Assembly (NCBI RefSeq): GCF_002355515.1
Contig: NZ_AP014809.1
Location: forward strand, 5,542,501-5,606,500
Length of the DNA: 64,000 nucleotides
DNA from: Methylorubrum populi
GTDB taxonomy: Bacteria; Pseudomonadota; Alphaproteobacteria; Rhizobiales; Beijerinckiaceae
Direction of reading: 5' to 3'
Shown here: positions 28,311 to 37,146 of the stretch, one piece after another
Layout: the number at the start of each line of letters is the position of its first letter
How positions within the stretch are numbered: the stretch's first letter is position 1
The notes under the pieces: model-generated
Told to the model about the DNA's origin: nothing
The model's input: only the letters and a program-made list of their open reading frames with translations
The model's database searches: none
Position numbers and translations under genes: made by a program

Positions 28311-29027
28311 TCAGGCGGCGACCGAGAGGCGCTCGTCGATCTGGCGCGAGAGAATCGCCGAGAACTCGTCGGCGAAGCCTTCGAGCCGCGACTGCGACTT
28401 GGCGACGGAGGCCTGGAGCTTGTTGTAGGCGAGCACGGCGGGAATCGCCGCGAACAGGCCGATGGCGGTGGCGAACAGCGCCTCGGCGATGCCCGGAGCC
28501 ACGACGGCGAGCGAGGTGTTCTTGGAGGCCGCGATCGAGGTGAAGGCGGTCATGATGCCCCAGACCGTGCCGAAGAGGCCGATATACGGGCCGGCCGAGC
28601 CGATTGAGGCAAGGAACAGCAGGCGGGAATCGAGCCGCTCCACCTCGCGCTGGATGGTGACGTCGAGCACCTTGTCGATGCGCTGCGACAGCGAGTGGAT
28701 CTGCCGGCCCGAGCCCTCGAAGGAGCGCTTCCACTCCCGCATGGCGGCCACGAACAGGGCGCCGAGGCCGGTGGGCTGCCGGTCGTTGAAGGAGCGGTAG
28801 AGTTCCTCCAGCGAGCGGCCCGACCAGAACGCCTCCTCGAAGGCATCCATCTCGGCCTCCGTGCGGCGAAACAGCAGCGTCTTGTCGACGATGATCGACC
28901 AGCACCAGACCGAAGCGCCGAGCAGGCCGACCATCACGATCTTCACGACGAAGTGGGCCTGCCAGAACAGGCCGAACAGGCTCATGTCTGCGACGGGCGC
29001 GGCCTGCATGGCATCGGCTGGGGTCAT
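28311..29027 (-). CDS. tolQ: Tol-Pal system protein TolQ (MotA/TolQ/ExbB family)
   Basis: The 238 aa inner-membrane protein has three helices (about 22-45, 135-160, 175-200). The last two carry the conserved GLFGTVWGIM and PGIAEALFATAIGLFAAIPAVLAYN segments that line the ion path. It forms the motor of the Tol system with TolR. It is the first gene of the local tolQRAB run. The upstream 420 bp are shared with the oppositely oriented chemoreceptor gene, so ybgC is not transcribed directly into tolQ here. Confidence 0.95.
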   Translation of the reverse strand: MTPADAMQAAPVADMSLFGLFWQAHFVVKIVMVGLLGASVWCWSIIVDKTLLFRRTEAEMDAFEEAFWSGRSLEELYRSFNDRQPTGLGALFVAAMREWKRSFEGSGRQIHSLSQRIDKVLDVTIQREVERLDSRLLFLASIGSAGPYIGLFGTVWGIMTAFTSIAASKNTSLAVVAPGIAEALFATAIGLFAAIPAVLAYNKLQASVAKSQSRLEGFADEFSAILSRQIDERLSVAA

Positions 29028-29450
29028 CGAACGATCCTCGCGTCGTCAGGGCCGCGCCGATGCGCGCCGGACTGCCGACTGATCCTTTGAGCGATGCGAC
29101 CTGAAATCACTCGCGAATCTGTCGAAAGTATGGGTCGCCGGCGATGCCTGTCCGACCCGCGCGGCTCTGCCGTGCGGACCTGCAGGCGGACGAGTCTAAG
29201 CGCCCGGTAGGGTTAAGGAATCGTTGAGACCGACCTCTGGCGACTGGCCGCGCCGATTGCTGGTCGAATCCCGACTTGAGATTGATTTTGGTGAATTTCA
29301 TATCAATGAAGACAGTAACGCGAAGGAAGTAAGGTGAGAATTCAGTAAAATTCCAACTAAATGCGATCTGCGTTAACCGCTTGTCAGCCAACATATGATG
29401 GCATGCGCCACCAACCGAGCGATCCATCCGTCGATCTGAGAGTGCCGACC
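29028..29450. promoter_or_regulatory. Divergent intergenic region tolQ / chemoreceptor, AT-rich centre
   Basis: This gap of about 420 bp must hold the tolQ promoter (left) and that of the chemoreceptor (right). The part at about 29265-29400 is clearly more AT-rich than the surroundings. No perfect -35/-10 pair or known operator was identified. In-frame ATGs at 29361 and 29403 allow an earlier start for the chemoreceptor. Confidence 0.5.
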
Positions 29451-30707
29451 ATGCCGTTCCGCAGGACCATCGCAGCCACCGCCGCATCGGAGCTGCGGAA
29501 GTCACAGGGTCCGGACTTTCCCTTCTCCGATTTCACGGCGCTGATGGACGCTCTGCCGGTCAACGTACTCGTCCTCCACCCGGTGGAGGCAACGATCACC
29601 TTCGCCAACCGCCGCAGCGTCGAGACGCTCCACAGCCTGCGAACCTATCTGCCGGCCTCCGTCGATCCGGATGCCATGCTCGGACTCTCGATGGACGTCT
29701 TCCATAAGAATCCGGCCCACCAGCGCGCCATCGTCGGCGATCCGTCCCGCCTCCCCTGGCGTACCAAGATCCGGCTCGGCCCCAAGACGCTCGACCTCCA
29801 CGTCTCCCCCGTCCGCGACGCCGCCGGCCGCTACGTCGCCGCGGCGCTGACATGGTCCGACGTCACCCCGCTCACGGATTCCATCGCGAGCTTCGACAGT
29901 CTCGTCGGCACGGCCCTGCGGGCCGCGTCGGACGCCACGACGGTGATGCGGGACGCGGCCGAGCGCGTCCTCTCGGCGACCGATGCGACCGCCCGCTCGG
30001 CGGGAAGTGCCGCGACCGGCGCGACCGAGACGACGGCCAATGTCCAGTCCGTCGCCGCAGCGGTGGAGGAACTGACCGCCTCCAACGGCGAGATCACCCG
30101 CCAGGTGAACCGCTCCAGCGAGGCGACGGGTCAGGCAGTGACCGAGGCCGGTGCGGCCCTGGACAGCGTGCGCATGCTCGCGGAGACCTCGCAGCGGATC
30201 GGCGAGGTCGTCGGGTTGATCAACTCCATCGCCAATCAGACCAACCTGCTGGCGCTGAACGCCACCATCGAGGCGGCCCGCGCGGGTGCCGCCGGCCGGG
30301 GCTTCGCCGTGGTGGCGACGGAGGTGAAGGCGCTCGCCGGGCAGACCGCCAAGGCCACGGGCGAGATCGCGCAGCACATCAGCCAGATCCAGACGGCGAC
30401 GGCGCGGTCCGTGGCCGCGATCGAGCGGATCTCGACCATGATCCACGGTCTCGACGAGGGTGCCAATACCATCGCCGCGGCGGTGGAGGAGCAGGCGGCC
30501 ACGGCCGGCGAGATCAGCCGAAGCGCCCGCGAGGCGGCGGAGCGGACCGATCACGTCGGCGGCAGCATCGCCGAGGTCGCCGACAATGCCGAGACCTCCG
30601 CCGGCTCCGCGCGCTCGGTCCTCTCCGCGACCGGGACGTTCGATCAGCAGATGGAGCAGGTCACGCGGGCGGTCGAGGCGTTCCTCGTCGAAGTCAGGCG
30701 GATCTGA
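29451..30707 (+). CDS. Soluble PAS-domain methyl-accepting chemotaxis protein
   Basis: From ATG 29451 the 418 aa protein starts with a PAS-like sensor (about residues 20-135: ALMDALPVNVLVLHPVEATI through VAAALTWSDVT). It then goes directly into the methyl-accepting coiled coil. The signalling tip is well conserved (IANQTNLLALNATIEAARAG, then GRGFAVVATEVKALAGQT). No membrane segment and no HAMP domain are visible, so it is a cytoplasmic receptor acting on CheA/CheW. The PAS domain may bind heme, flavin or nothing; no ligand residue is certain. Its stop overlaps the end of convergent ybgC by 14 bases. ATG 29403 or 29361 could extend it. Confidence 0.85.
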   Translation: MPFRRTIAATAASELRKSQGPDFPFSDFTALMDALPVNVLVLHPVEATITFANRRSVETLHSLRTYLPASVDPDAMLGLSMDVFHKNPAHQRAIVGDPSRLPWRTKIRLGPKTLDLHVSPVRDAAGRYVAAALTWSDVTPLTDSIASFDSLVGTALRAASDATTVMRDAAERVLSATDATARSAGSAATGATETTANVQSVAAAVEELTASNGEITRQVNRSSEATGQAVTEAGAALDSVRMLAETSQRIGEVVGLINSIANQTNLLALNATIEAARAGAAGRGFAVVATEVKALAGQTAKATGEIAQHISQIQTATARSVAAIERISTMIHGLDEGANTIAAAVEEQAATAGEISRSAREAAERTDHVGGSIAEVADNAETSAGSARSVLSATGTFDQQMEQVTRAVEAFLVEVRRI

Positions 30708-31125
30708 TCCCCGGCCCGGACAGCGCCCGGCGCAGGCTCTCGGGCAGGCGGATGGCCCGGCCGTTCCGGACGCAGGCCACCACGACCTCGGCGCGCACCA
30801 GCACCTCCTCGCCCCGGCACACCTCCTGGGCGAGATGCATGGATGCGCCGCGCAGATCGCTCGACCAAGTCAGAACCTCGATCCAGTCGTCCATCCGGGC
30901 GGGCCTGAGATAGTCGAGGGCCATCTTGCGCACGACGAAGACGAGACCAGCGCCGTCGGCGTGCAGATCCGATTGATCGCCGGCAAGTCCGCGCAGCAAT
31001 TCGGTGCGCCCGCGTTCCATGAAGCGCAGGTAGCTCGCGTGATAGACGAAGCCCGAAAAATCGGTGTCCTCGTAGTAGACCCGCACCGGGAGGCGGTGCG
31101 CTTCGGCGCGTGACGCGGAATTCAT
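30694..31125 (-). CDS. ybgC: YbgC-type acyl-CoA thioesterase of the Tol-Pal region
   Basis: The 143 aa hotdog-fold enzyme starts MNSASRAEAHRLPVRVYYED. It shows the family signature VRVYYEDTDFSGFVYHASYLRF with the catalytic Asp, and FMERGRTELL. YbgC hydrolyses acyl-CoA or acyl-ACP thioesters and is usually the first gene of ybgC-tolQRAB-pal operons. Here the chemoreceptor on the other strand separates it from tolQ. An upstream ATG at 31167 is in frame but not conserved. Confidence 0.92.
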   Translation of the reverse strand: MNSASRAEAHRLPVRVYYEDTDFSGFVYHASYLRFMERGRTELLRGLAGDQSDLHADGAGLVFVVRKMALDYLRPARMDDWIEVLTWSSDLRGASMHLAQEVCRGEEVLVRAEVVVACVRNGRAIRLPESLRRALSGPGIRSA

Positions 31126-31231
31126 GGAAATCCGGGTTGGTGAGAGCGCCGGTGTGTAGCCGCTCACGGCTTTCGTGGCGAGGGGGCGCGATCGGCGTCC
31201 TGGCGCGCCGCGATCGAACAGCGGGTACGAC

Positions 31232-31261
31232 GAGGGCCGCCCCCTCTCGGGAGCGGCCCTC
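31232..31261. terminator. Strong GC hairpin downstream of the DUF4142 gene
   Basis: A perfect 9 bp stem (GAGGGCCGC / GCGGCCCTC) encloses a 12-base loop that can pair further (CCC/GGG). It lies 24 bp past the stop codon of the minus-strand DUF4142 gene and could act in both directions. There is no strong T-run, so the efficiency is uncertain. Confidence 0.65.
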
Positions 31262-31284
31262 TGGTCGGATCGGCCGTCGGGCGA

Positions 31285-31998
31285 TCAGCCGCCGATGCGG
31301 CCGGCGAGGCTGGCCGAATGGGCATGCTCGTCGGCGATGTAGGGCAGCGCCTGGGTGGCGAAGGTGCGGCCGGCGGCGCTGTCGCCGTTGCGGGCGTAGC
31401 TGCTGTAGAGCGCCAGCGTCCGGGCGTCCGAGCGGGCCTGTCCGTCGATGTAGGCGCGGTCGAACTCGCGGGCCGAGCGGGCCGAGCGCAGGCGCTCGAG
31501 GCGCTGTTGCCCGTTCGGGCCGAGTGCGACGCGGCGACCGGGCTCGCCGGGGCTGTTGTCGACGAGGCCGACGCCGCCGAGCACGCCACCGACGATGCCG
31601 GTGCCGATATTGGCGGCGAGCGTCACCGGGGCGAGCACGACGCCGACCGGGTTGTCGAGGCGGGTGGGAATCCCCTGCTGATCGGAGACGACCCGGCCGC
31701 TGGCGCTGAGCGAGGTGCCTTCCGGCAGCAGCGCCTTGGTGGTGGCCTCACGCTCGACCAGCACGCGGTTGGCATAGTTGCGCACGCGCGGGTTGCGAGA
31801 ACGCTCGAGGGCGATCCGGCTCGCCTCGATGCTGGCCGCGTCCGAGCGCAGCGCCTCGGCGCGGAACTCCCGCGTGTCGGTAGCGGCCGCGCCGATCGGG
31901 GCGTCGGCCCCGATGCGCAGCGGCAGCGCGTCCTGGGCCAGAGCGGGCACGGTCAGCGCGACGGACAGGCCGAGGGCGGCCAGGACGGGCGATTTCAT
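31285..31998 (-). CDS. DUF4142 domain secreted protein
   Basis: The 237 aa product has a signal peptide (MKSPVLAALGLSVALTVPAL, cut after AQ). The mature part has the helical DUF4142 pattern: AASIEASRIALERSRNPRVR and NYANRVLVEREATTKALL, then a Gly-rich stretch (NIGTGIVGGVLGGVG), and a second helical pair ending YIADEHAHSASLAGRIG. These periplasmic ferritin-like helical-bundle proteins are widespread and of unknown function. It sits between ybgC and the metallophosphoesterase, inside what is a continuous ruvB-ybgC run in many relatives. The frame stays open to 32100. Confidence 0.8.
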   Translation of the reverse strand: MKSPVLAALGLSVALTVPALAQDALPLRIGADAPIGAAATDTREFRAEALRSDAASIEASRIALERSRNPRVRNYANRVLVEREATTKALLPEGTSLSASGRVVSDQQGIPTRLDNPVGVVLAPVTLAANIGTGIVGGVLGGVGLVDNSPGEPGRRVALGPNGQQRLERLRSARSAREFDRAYIDGQARSDARTLALYSSYARNGDSAAGRTFATQALPYIADEHAHSASLAGRIGG

Positions 31999-32303
31999 GG
32001 CGGTTGCTTCCTTGGACGTCTTGCAGAGAGGTGTGCCGTTGCCGGCGCGCCCGCTGAGCGGGGTCGCAGCCTCAACTTGTGCGGTGCACGCATGTTCCAC
32101 GGGTGCGCAAGTCTGTGATCACAGGATCAGACGACCGCTGAGCGAAGCCGCGGCGGCAACGGGCTCTCACAAGGATGGGAGATTTTTCAGAGACTTAAGT
32201 CCGTGCTCGGCAGCGGCCGTCGGCGCATGAGGCGGGAGCGCTCACCTTCGTCAGTCTGTACTGACTGGAATACCGAACGATCTGATATGCGTTCGGTGCA
32301 TGC
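31999..32303. other. Intergenic region with inverted repeats
   Basis: No gene is seen in these 305 bp. A perfect 8 bp inverted repeat with a 10-base loop (ACCGAACG at 32272-32279, CGTTCGGT at 32290-32297) lies just past the stop of the minus-strand metallophosphoesterase gene. Nearby a short TCAGT/ACTGA repeat (32251-32264) is present. Either may be a weak terminator or a protein-binding site. Confidence 0.5.
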
Positions 32304-33272
32304 TTAGTGGGTCGCGATCCCTGCATCTCCGAGATCGATCACGACGATCTCGGGCGGTATGCCGAGCCGCACCGGGGCGATGCTCATGCCGAGACCGCCG
32401 GAGACGATCAGGTCGGCCTGCTCGCGCACATGGCCGTAGGCGAAGCGGTTCCTGTAGCGGGAGGGCACGACCGGCGCGTAGCCGAACAGGCGCACCTGTC
32501 CGCCATGGGTGTGTCCCGAGAGCGTGAGGGTGATCCGCGGCGGCACCTGAGGAAAGATGTCGGGCTCGTGCGCCAGCAGGATCGCGGGCGCGCCCTCGGG
32601 AATCTGGGCGAGGGTGCCGGGTAGGTCGTCGACGCCGATCCGGGGTCGGGCACGCTTGCGCGCGCTCGGCACGAAGGCGATCTGGTCGCCGAGGCCGGCG
32701 AGCCACACCTCGTGGCCTCGCACCGGGAGCGGAAGCGCCTCGTTCTGCAGCACGCGGATGCCGTTGCGCCGCAGGGCCTCGCCCGCGATCGTCGGGCCTC
32801 CGCCGCGCGCCTGCGCCGACCGGTCCTCCCACCAATCGTGGTTGCCGAGGATCGCGTAGGTGCCGAGCGGCGCTTGCAGCCGTCCGAGCACCGGCCCCCA
32901 CTCGGCGGCATCGACGTAGCGGGTGACGAGGTTCATGCCCGAGACGTAGTCGCCGAGCAGCACCGTCAGGTCGCCCTTCAGGGCGTTCGCGGCCGCCACG
33001 ATGCCCTCGATGCGCCCGGCCGACATCCACGGCTCGCAGGCATGGATGTCGGACAGTGCCACGATCCGCAGTCTCAGGCCCTCCGGCCAGGGGCCCAGCG
33101 GCCGAAGCCGGTAGCGGGTCACGGCAAGGCGCATCGGCTCGATGCCGAGCGCGTAGGCGCCCGTGCCGGCGCCGGCCAGCGTCGTCGCGCCGAGGCCGAT
33201 CAGCACCGTGCGGCGGGTGACGGAGACCGGCGATATTCCGCGCGCAGGATCGCTCGCGTCCGTCTCACGCAT
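32304..33272 (-). CDS. Twin-arginine exported metallophosphoesterase (YkuE-like)
   Basis: The 322 aa protein starts with a Tat-type signal ([19 protein letters not shown]). It has the calcineurin-like phosphoesterase motifs in order: [10 protein letters not shown] (DxH), LLGDYVSG (GD), AILGNHDWW (GNHD), LLAHEPD, and [10 protein letters not shown] (GHTHGGQ). This pattern matches YkuE-like enzymes that act on periplasmic or membrane phospho-substrates, such as pyrophosphates of lipids. Its ATG overlaps the end of ruvB by 8 bases (ATGCGTGA), so it is translationally coupled to ruvB. Confidence 0.88.
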   Translation of the reverse strand: MRETDASDPARGISPVSVTRRTVLIGLGATTLAGAGTGAYALGIEPMRLAVTRYRLRPLGPWPEGLRLRIVALSDIHACEPWMSAGRIEGIVAAANALKGDLTVLLGDYVSGMNLVTRYVDAAEWGPVLGRLQAPLGTYAILGNHDWWEDRSAQARGGGPTIAGEALRRNGIRVLQNEALPLPVRGHEVWLAGLGDQIAFVPSARKRARPRIGVDDLPGTLAQIPEGAPAILLAHEPDIFPQVPPRITLTLSGHTHGGQVRLFGYAPVVPSRYRNRFAYGHVREQADLIVSGGLGMSIAPVRLGIPPEIVVIDLGDAGIATH

Positions 33273-34335
33273 CCGGGTCGTCGCTGCCGCCGAAGAGACC
33301 GAACTGGGTGCTCGGATCGCGACGGGGCTCGGCGAAGCCCATGTGGCGGAAGGCGTGCGGCGTCAGCACGCGTCCGCGCGGCGTACGCTGCACGAAGCCC
33401 TTCTGGATCAGGTAGGGCTCGATGATGTCCTCGATCGCGTCGCGCGGCTCGGAGAGCGCGGCGGCGATGGTCTCGATGCCGACGGGACCTCCGCCGAAGG
33501 AGGTGGCGATCAGGGTGAGGTACTTGCGGTCCATCACGTCGAGGCCGACCGGATCGACGTCGAGCATCTGCAGCGCCCGGTCGGCGATGGCGCGGCCCAC
33601 CGTCTGCGCGTCCTCAACGATGGCGAAGTCGCGCACCCGGCGCAGAAGGCGCCCGGCGATGCGCGGCGTGCCGCGGGCGCGCTTGGCGATTTCATTGGCG
33701 CCCTCCTCCGACATGCCGAGGCCGAGCACCCGCGCGCCGCGCCGGACGATCAGTTCAAGTTCGTCGATCTCGTAGAATTCGAGCCGGATCGGGATGCCGA
33801 ACCGGTCGCGCAGCGGCGTGGTGAGCAGGCCCGCGCGGGTCGTGGCGCCGACGAGAGTGAATTTCGGCAGCTCGATCTTGACGGAGCGGGCGGCCGGGCC
33901 CTCACCGATGATCAGGTCGAGCTGGTAATCCTCCATCGCCGGGTAGAGGATTTCCTCCACCGCCGGGTTTAGGCGGTGGATCTCGTCGATAAACAGGACG
34001 TCGCGCTCCTCCAGATTGGTGAGCTGCGCGGCCAAATCGCCGGCCTTGGCGATGACCGGGCCGGAGGTCGAGCGGAAGTTCACGCCGAGTTCGCGGGCGA
34101 CGATCTGCGCCAGCGTCGTCTTTCCGAGGCCGGGCGGCCCGACGAACAGGACGTGGTCGAGGGCTTGGCCCGTCTTCTTGGCCGCCTCGATGAAGATCTG
34201 CATGTTGGCGCGCGCCGCCCGCTGCCCGATGAACTCGGCGAGGCTCAGCGGGCGGATCGACTGATCGACGTCGTCCGCTCTGCGCTCGGGATTCAACAGG
34301 GTCTTGCCGGGCTTGGGGGTCTTGTCTTCGCTCAC
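33265..34335 (-). CDS. ruvB: Holliday junction branch migration ATPase RuvB
   Basis: From GTG 34335 the 356 aa protein contains [11 protein letters not shown], Walker [10 protein letters not shown], Walker [11 protein letters not shown], sensor-1 [11 protein letters not shown], the arginine finger region with PLRDRFGIP, and a winged-helix C-terminus ([16 protein letters not shown]). It drives branch migration of Holliday junctions with RuvA. The ruvA and ruvC genes are not in the window. An ATG at 34377 and one at 34440 are alternative starts with low conservation. Confidence 0.96.
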   Translation of the reverse strand: MSEDKTPKPGKTLLNPERRADDVDQSIRPLSLAEFIGQRAARANMQIFIEAAKKTGQALDHVLFVGPPGLGKTTLAQIVARELGVNFRSTSGPVIAKAGDLAAQLTNLEERDVLFIDEIHRLNPAVEEILYPAMEDYQLDLIIGEGPAARSVKIELPKFTLVGATTRAGLLTTPLRDRFGIPIRLEFYEIDELELIVRRGARVLGLGMSEEGANEIAKRARGTPRIAGRLLRRVRDFAIVEDAQTVGRAIADRALQMLDVDPVGLDVMDRKYLTLIATSFGGGPVGIETIAAALSEPRDAIEDIIEPYLIQKGFVQRTPRGRVLTPHAFRHMGFAEPRRDPSTQFGLFGGSDDPDA

Positions 34336-34517
34336 GGGGGTCTCGCGGGGCGTCGGCTGACCTCGCGTTTTGCACATCCGGGGCGCCGGGGCCACCGCGG
34401 CGCCCTCGCTCCCGGACGGAGGGGCGACGTGCCGCGGCACACGCCGCGCGGGAAGTGGTCAGCGAGTTGGTAACCAACACCACCGATGATCGGCTCGTGC
34501 TCCCGACGAGATCCGCG

Positions 34518-36311
34518 ATGCCGAACGTTTCCTTCGCCCCGCGCCGGCCCCGCCGCGCCCGGCTCCTCGGCGGGACCGGGGCGGCCTTGGCCCTTCTGCT
34601 CGCCACCCCGCTCCGGGCCGAGCCTTCGCCCGCCCCCGAGCCGCAGCCCGATTCCCGCATCAACCTGCGGATCGAGCCGAAGGCGGAGAAGGCGGCCGAA
34701 CCGCGGCGCGAGCTCAGGGCCGACCCTAAGCAGGAGCCGCGTTCGGAGAAGGCCGACGCCAAGCCCGAGCCGAGACTGGAGCGCCCGACCGCCGACACGG
34801 TAGCCGTCCCGACCGAGACGCCGCCGGCGAAAAAGGCCTCGCGCGAGCTGCCGCCGGTGGTCTACGCCCGCGTCTCGGAGGATCCGCTGCCGACCTACAC
34901 GGCGCAGACCTTCATGGACACGATGCGCGCCGCCGAGCGCTATCAGGTCTATGCCGAGGCCGGCGGCTGGAAGACCCTGCCCGCCGATTTCGCGCCGAAG
35001 CCCGGCGACAGCCACCCGGCGATCCCCTCCCTGCGCCATCACCTGACGCTCACCGGCGACCTTCCCGCCGACGCGCCGCCTTCCGACCGCTACGATCCGC
35101 CCCTTGTGGCCGCGGTGAAATCGTTCCAGGCCCGGCACGGCCTGCCGGATGCCGGCATCCTCGGTCGCCTGACGCTGAACGCGCTCAACGTGCCGGCCGA
35201 TGTGCGCCAGCGGCAGCTGCGCGCCTCCGCGCAGCGGCTGATGGGTTCGAATTTCGGCTTCGGCGAGCGCTACGTCACCGTGAACATCCCCTCGGCCACC
35301 GTGGAGGCGGTGGAGAACGGCACCGTCACCCGACGCTACGTCGCGGTGGTCGGCTCGCCCGACAAGCAGACGCCCGGGGTCGAGACCCGCATCACCGACG
35401 TGAATCTCAACCCGACCTGGACCGTGCCCGTTTCGGTGATCAGGAACGAGATCATCCCGACGATGCGCAAGAACCCCGGCTATCTGGCCAAGAACCGCAT
35501 CCGCATCCTCGGCCCGGGCGGGGTCGAGGTCGATCCGACCACGATCGACTGGAACACGCAGAAGGCGGTCAACTACACGCTCCGCCAGGATTCCGGCCTC
35601 GACAATTCGCTCGGGCAGATCCGCATCGACATGCCGAACCGCCACGCGATCTACATGCACGACACCCCCTCGAAGTCGCTGTTCGCGGGCTCGGTGCGGT
35701 TCCACTCGCACGGCTGCGTGCGCGTCGGGCAGGTGAAGGAATTCGCCGCATGGCTGCTCCAGGGCACCGAGGGGCCGAACGGCGCCGGCTCGACCTGGGG
35801 GCCGATCGAGATCGAGACCGCCATCGCCGCGGGCGAGCGGCGCGACGTGAAGCTGGTGAAGCCGACGCCGGTCGCCTTCGTCTATCTCACCGGCTATGCG
35901 ACCTCGGACGGTCGGGTGCATTTCCGCGACGACATCTACGGTCTCGACACGCCCCCGGCCCCGGCGGCCGCCACGCCGAACACGCCCGATGTGACGACGA
36001 CGGGCGCGATCACGCCCCGTGCGGTGCCACCCCGCCCGGCCGCACCGAGCCCCGCGCCGCGCCCCTCGCCTCTCGCCACTCAGGGCATGCCCGCCAAGCC
36101 AGCTTCTGCCGATCCCGTTTCCGCCTACCCCGCCGCGAACAAGCCTGCCGCGGGCAAGCCGGCACCAGTCGGAGCGACCCCCGCCGCGGCGCCGCCTGCC
36201 GCCCTCCCCGCTCCGCCGAAGCCGCAGGCCCGGAAGGCCGCGCCGCCTCAACGCCGTGAGGAGGGCGAGCCGGTCCTTCTGCCGCCCGGTCTCGTCGGTG
36301 GGCGCGGCTGA
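34518..36311 (+). CDS. L,D-transpeptidase of the YcbB type
   Basis: The 597 aa exported protein starts with a signal peptide (residues about 1-36, ending LLATPLRAEP). A Pro/Glu/Lys-rich linker follows, then a peptidoglycan-binding PGB_1 helix group (SDRYDPPLVAAVKSFQARHGL). The YkuD catalytic domain has the motif HDTPSK, then HSHGCVRV. It forms 3-3 crosslinks in peptidoglycan or attaches lipoprotein. The C-terminal 120 residues are Pro/Ala-rich and likely disordered. The frame is open upstream to 34455, with a possible start there. The gene reads away from ruvB. Confidence 0.9.
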   Translation: MPNVSFAPRRPRRARLLGGTGAALALLLATPLRAEPSPAPEPQPDSRINLRIEPKAEKAAEPRRELRADPKQEPRSEKADAKPEPRLERPTADTVAVPTETPPAKKASRELPPVVYARVSEDPLPTYTAQTFMDTMRAAERYQVYAEAGGWKTLPADFAPKPGDSHPAIPSLRHHLTLTGDLPADAPPSDRYDPPLVAAVKSFQARHGLPDAGILGRLTLNALNVPADVRQRQLRASAQRLMGSNFGFGERYVTVNIPSATVEAVENGTVTRRYVAVVGSPDKQTPGVETRITDVNLNPTWTVPVSVIRNEIIPTMRKNPGYLAKNRIRILGPGGVEVDPTTIDWNTQKAVNYTLRQDSGLDNSLGQIRIDMPNRHAIYMHDTPSKSLFAGSVRFHSHGCVRVGQVKEFAAWLLQGTEGPNGAGSTWGPIEIETAIAAGERRDVKLVKPTPVAFVYLTGYATSDGRVHFRDDIYGLDTPPAPAAATPNTPDVTTTGAITPRAVPPRPAAPSPAPRPSPLATQGMPAKPASADPVSAYPAANKPAAGKPAPVGATPAAAPPAALPAPPKPQARKAAPPQRREEGEPVLLPPGLVGGRG

Positions 36312-36457
36312 GGGCGCCTCGATCTGCGGCATCCCATCCACAGCAGCGCTGCCATGCGGAGCGGAACAAAGCCTCCCGTATTCTCATTCTGCCGATCGAG
36401 TGCCGGCGCGGTTGTCGCCGGCTGAAATCCGGTTGCAGATTGTTAGGAATGTCCCCC

Positions 36458-36985
36458 ATGGCCAAGGCTAAGCTGCGCGTCGCCAGCGATCGGCTCAACA
36501 CCCCGACCGATCTCGATCCGAACGACGTCAAGAAGATCTCCGAGGGTCTGACCGTCCTCCTGTCGGACCTGTTCGCGCTCTACATCAAGACCAAGAACTT
36601 CCACTGGCATGTCAGCGGGCCGAACTTCCGCGACTACCATCTGCTGCTCGACGAGCAGTCCGAGCAGATCTTCGGCATCATCGACGCGGTCGGCGAGCGC
36701 GCCCGCAAGATCGGCGGCACCACCCTGCGCTCGCTGGGCCAGGCCGAGCAGCTCAAGCGGGTCCCGGACAACAACGCGGATTACGTCAGCCCGCTGGAGA
36801 TGCTCAAGGAGCTGCGCGACGACAACAAGGCGCTGACCGCCAACATGCGCGAGCTGCACGCCGTCACCGACGAGGCCAACGACGTCTCGACCACGAGCCT
36901 GCTGGAAGAGTGGATCGACCAGTCTGAGGAGCGCACGTGGTTCCTCTACGAGTCGACCCGCGAGGCCACCGAGAGCGGCCACTGA
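36458..36985 (+). CDS. dps: DNA starvation/stationary-phase protection protein Dps
   Basis: The 175 aa ferritin-like protein assembles into a dodecamer that oxidises and stores iron and protects DNA. It has a Lys/Arg-rich N-terminus and the FHWHVSGPNFRDYHLLLDEQ helix, which supplies the ferroxidase His and Asp ligands at the subunit interface. A LLEEWIDQSEERTWFLYES C-terminal helix completes the fold. ATG 36458 was chosen because AGGA lies nine bases before it. The ATG at 36449 sits only just after that AGGA. A strong terminator follows. Confidence 0.94.
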   Translation: MAKAKLRVASDRLNTPTDLDPNDVKKISEGLTVLLSDLFALYIKTKNFHWHVSGPNFRDYHLLLDEQSEQIFGIIDAVGERARKIGGTTLRSLGQAEQLKRVPDNNADYVSPLEMLKELRDDNKALTANMRELHAVTDEANDVSTTSLLEEWIDQSEERTWFLYESTREATESGH

Positions 36986-37010
36986 GCCGTCTGAAGACAC
37001 TCGAACGCCG

Positions 37011-37050
37011 AAGGGCCGCCGATCCGAAAGGGTCGGTGGCCTTTCTCGTC
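37011..37050 (+). terminator. Rho-independent terminator of dps
   Basis: A 12 bp stem (GGCCGCCGATCC paired with GGGTCGGTGGCC, two G-U pairs) is closed by a GAAA tetraloop. A short T-rich stretch (TTTCTCGTCT) follows. It begins about 28 bases after the dps stop codon. Confidence 0.88.
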
Positions 37051-37146
37051 TCGGACCACCGGCCCTTTGTTGTCTGACCGAGCGGATCCGGCCGGACCCG
37101 TCCTTCGTCGGGCGATGCCGATAGCGGGGCGGAGGGCCGCGGCTGC

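Noticed and set aside
29255-29280. Possible tRNA T-arm (GGTCGAATCCCGAC)
   Set aside because: It lacks the GTTC of a T-loop, and no acceptor stem, anticodon arm or CCA end can be drawn around it. No tRNA gene was found elsewhere in the window.
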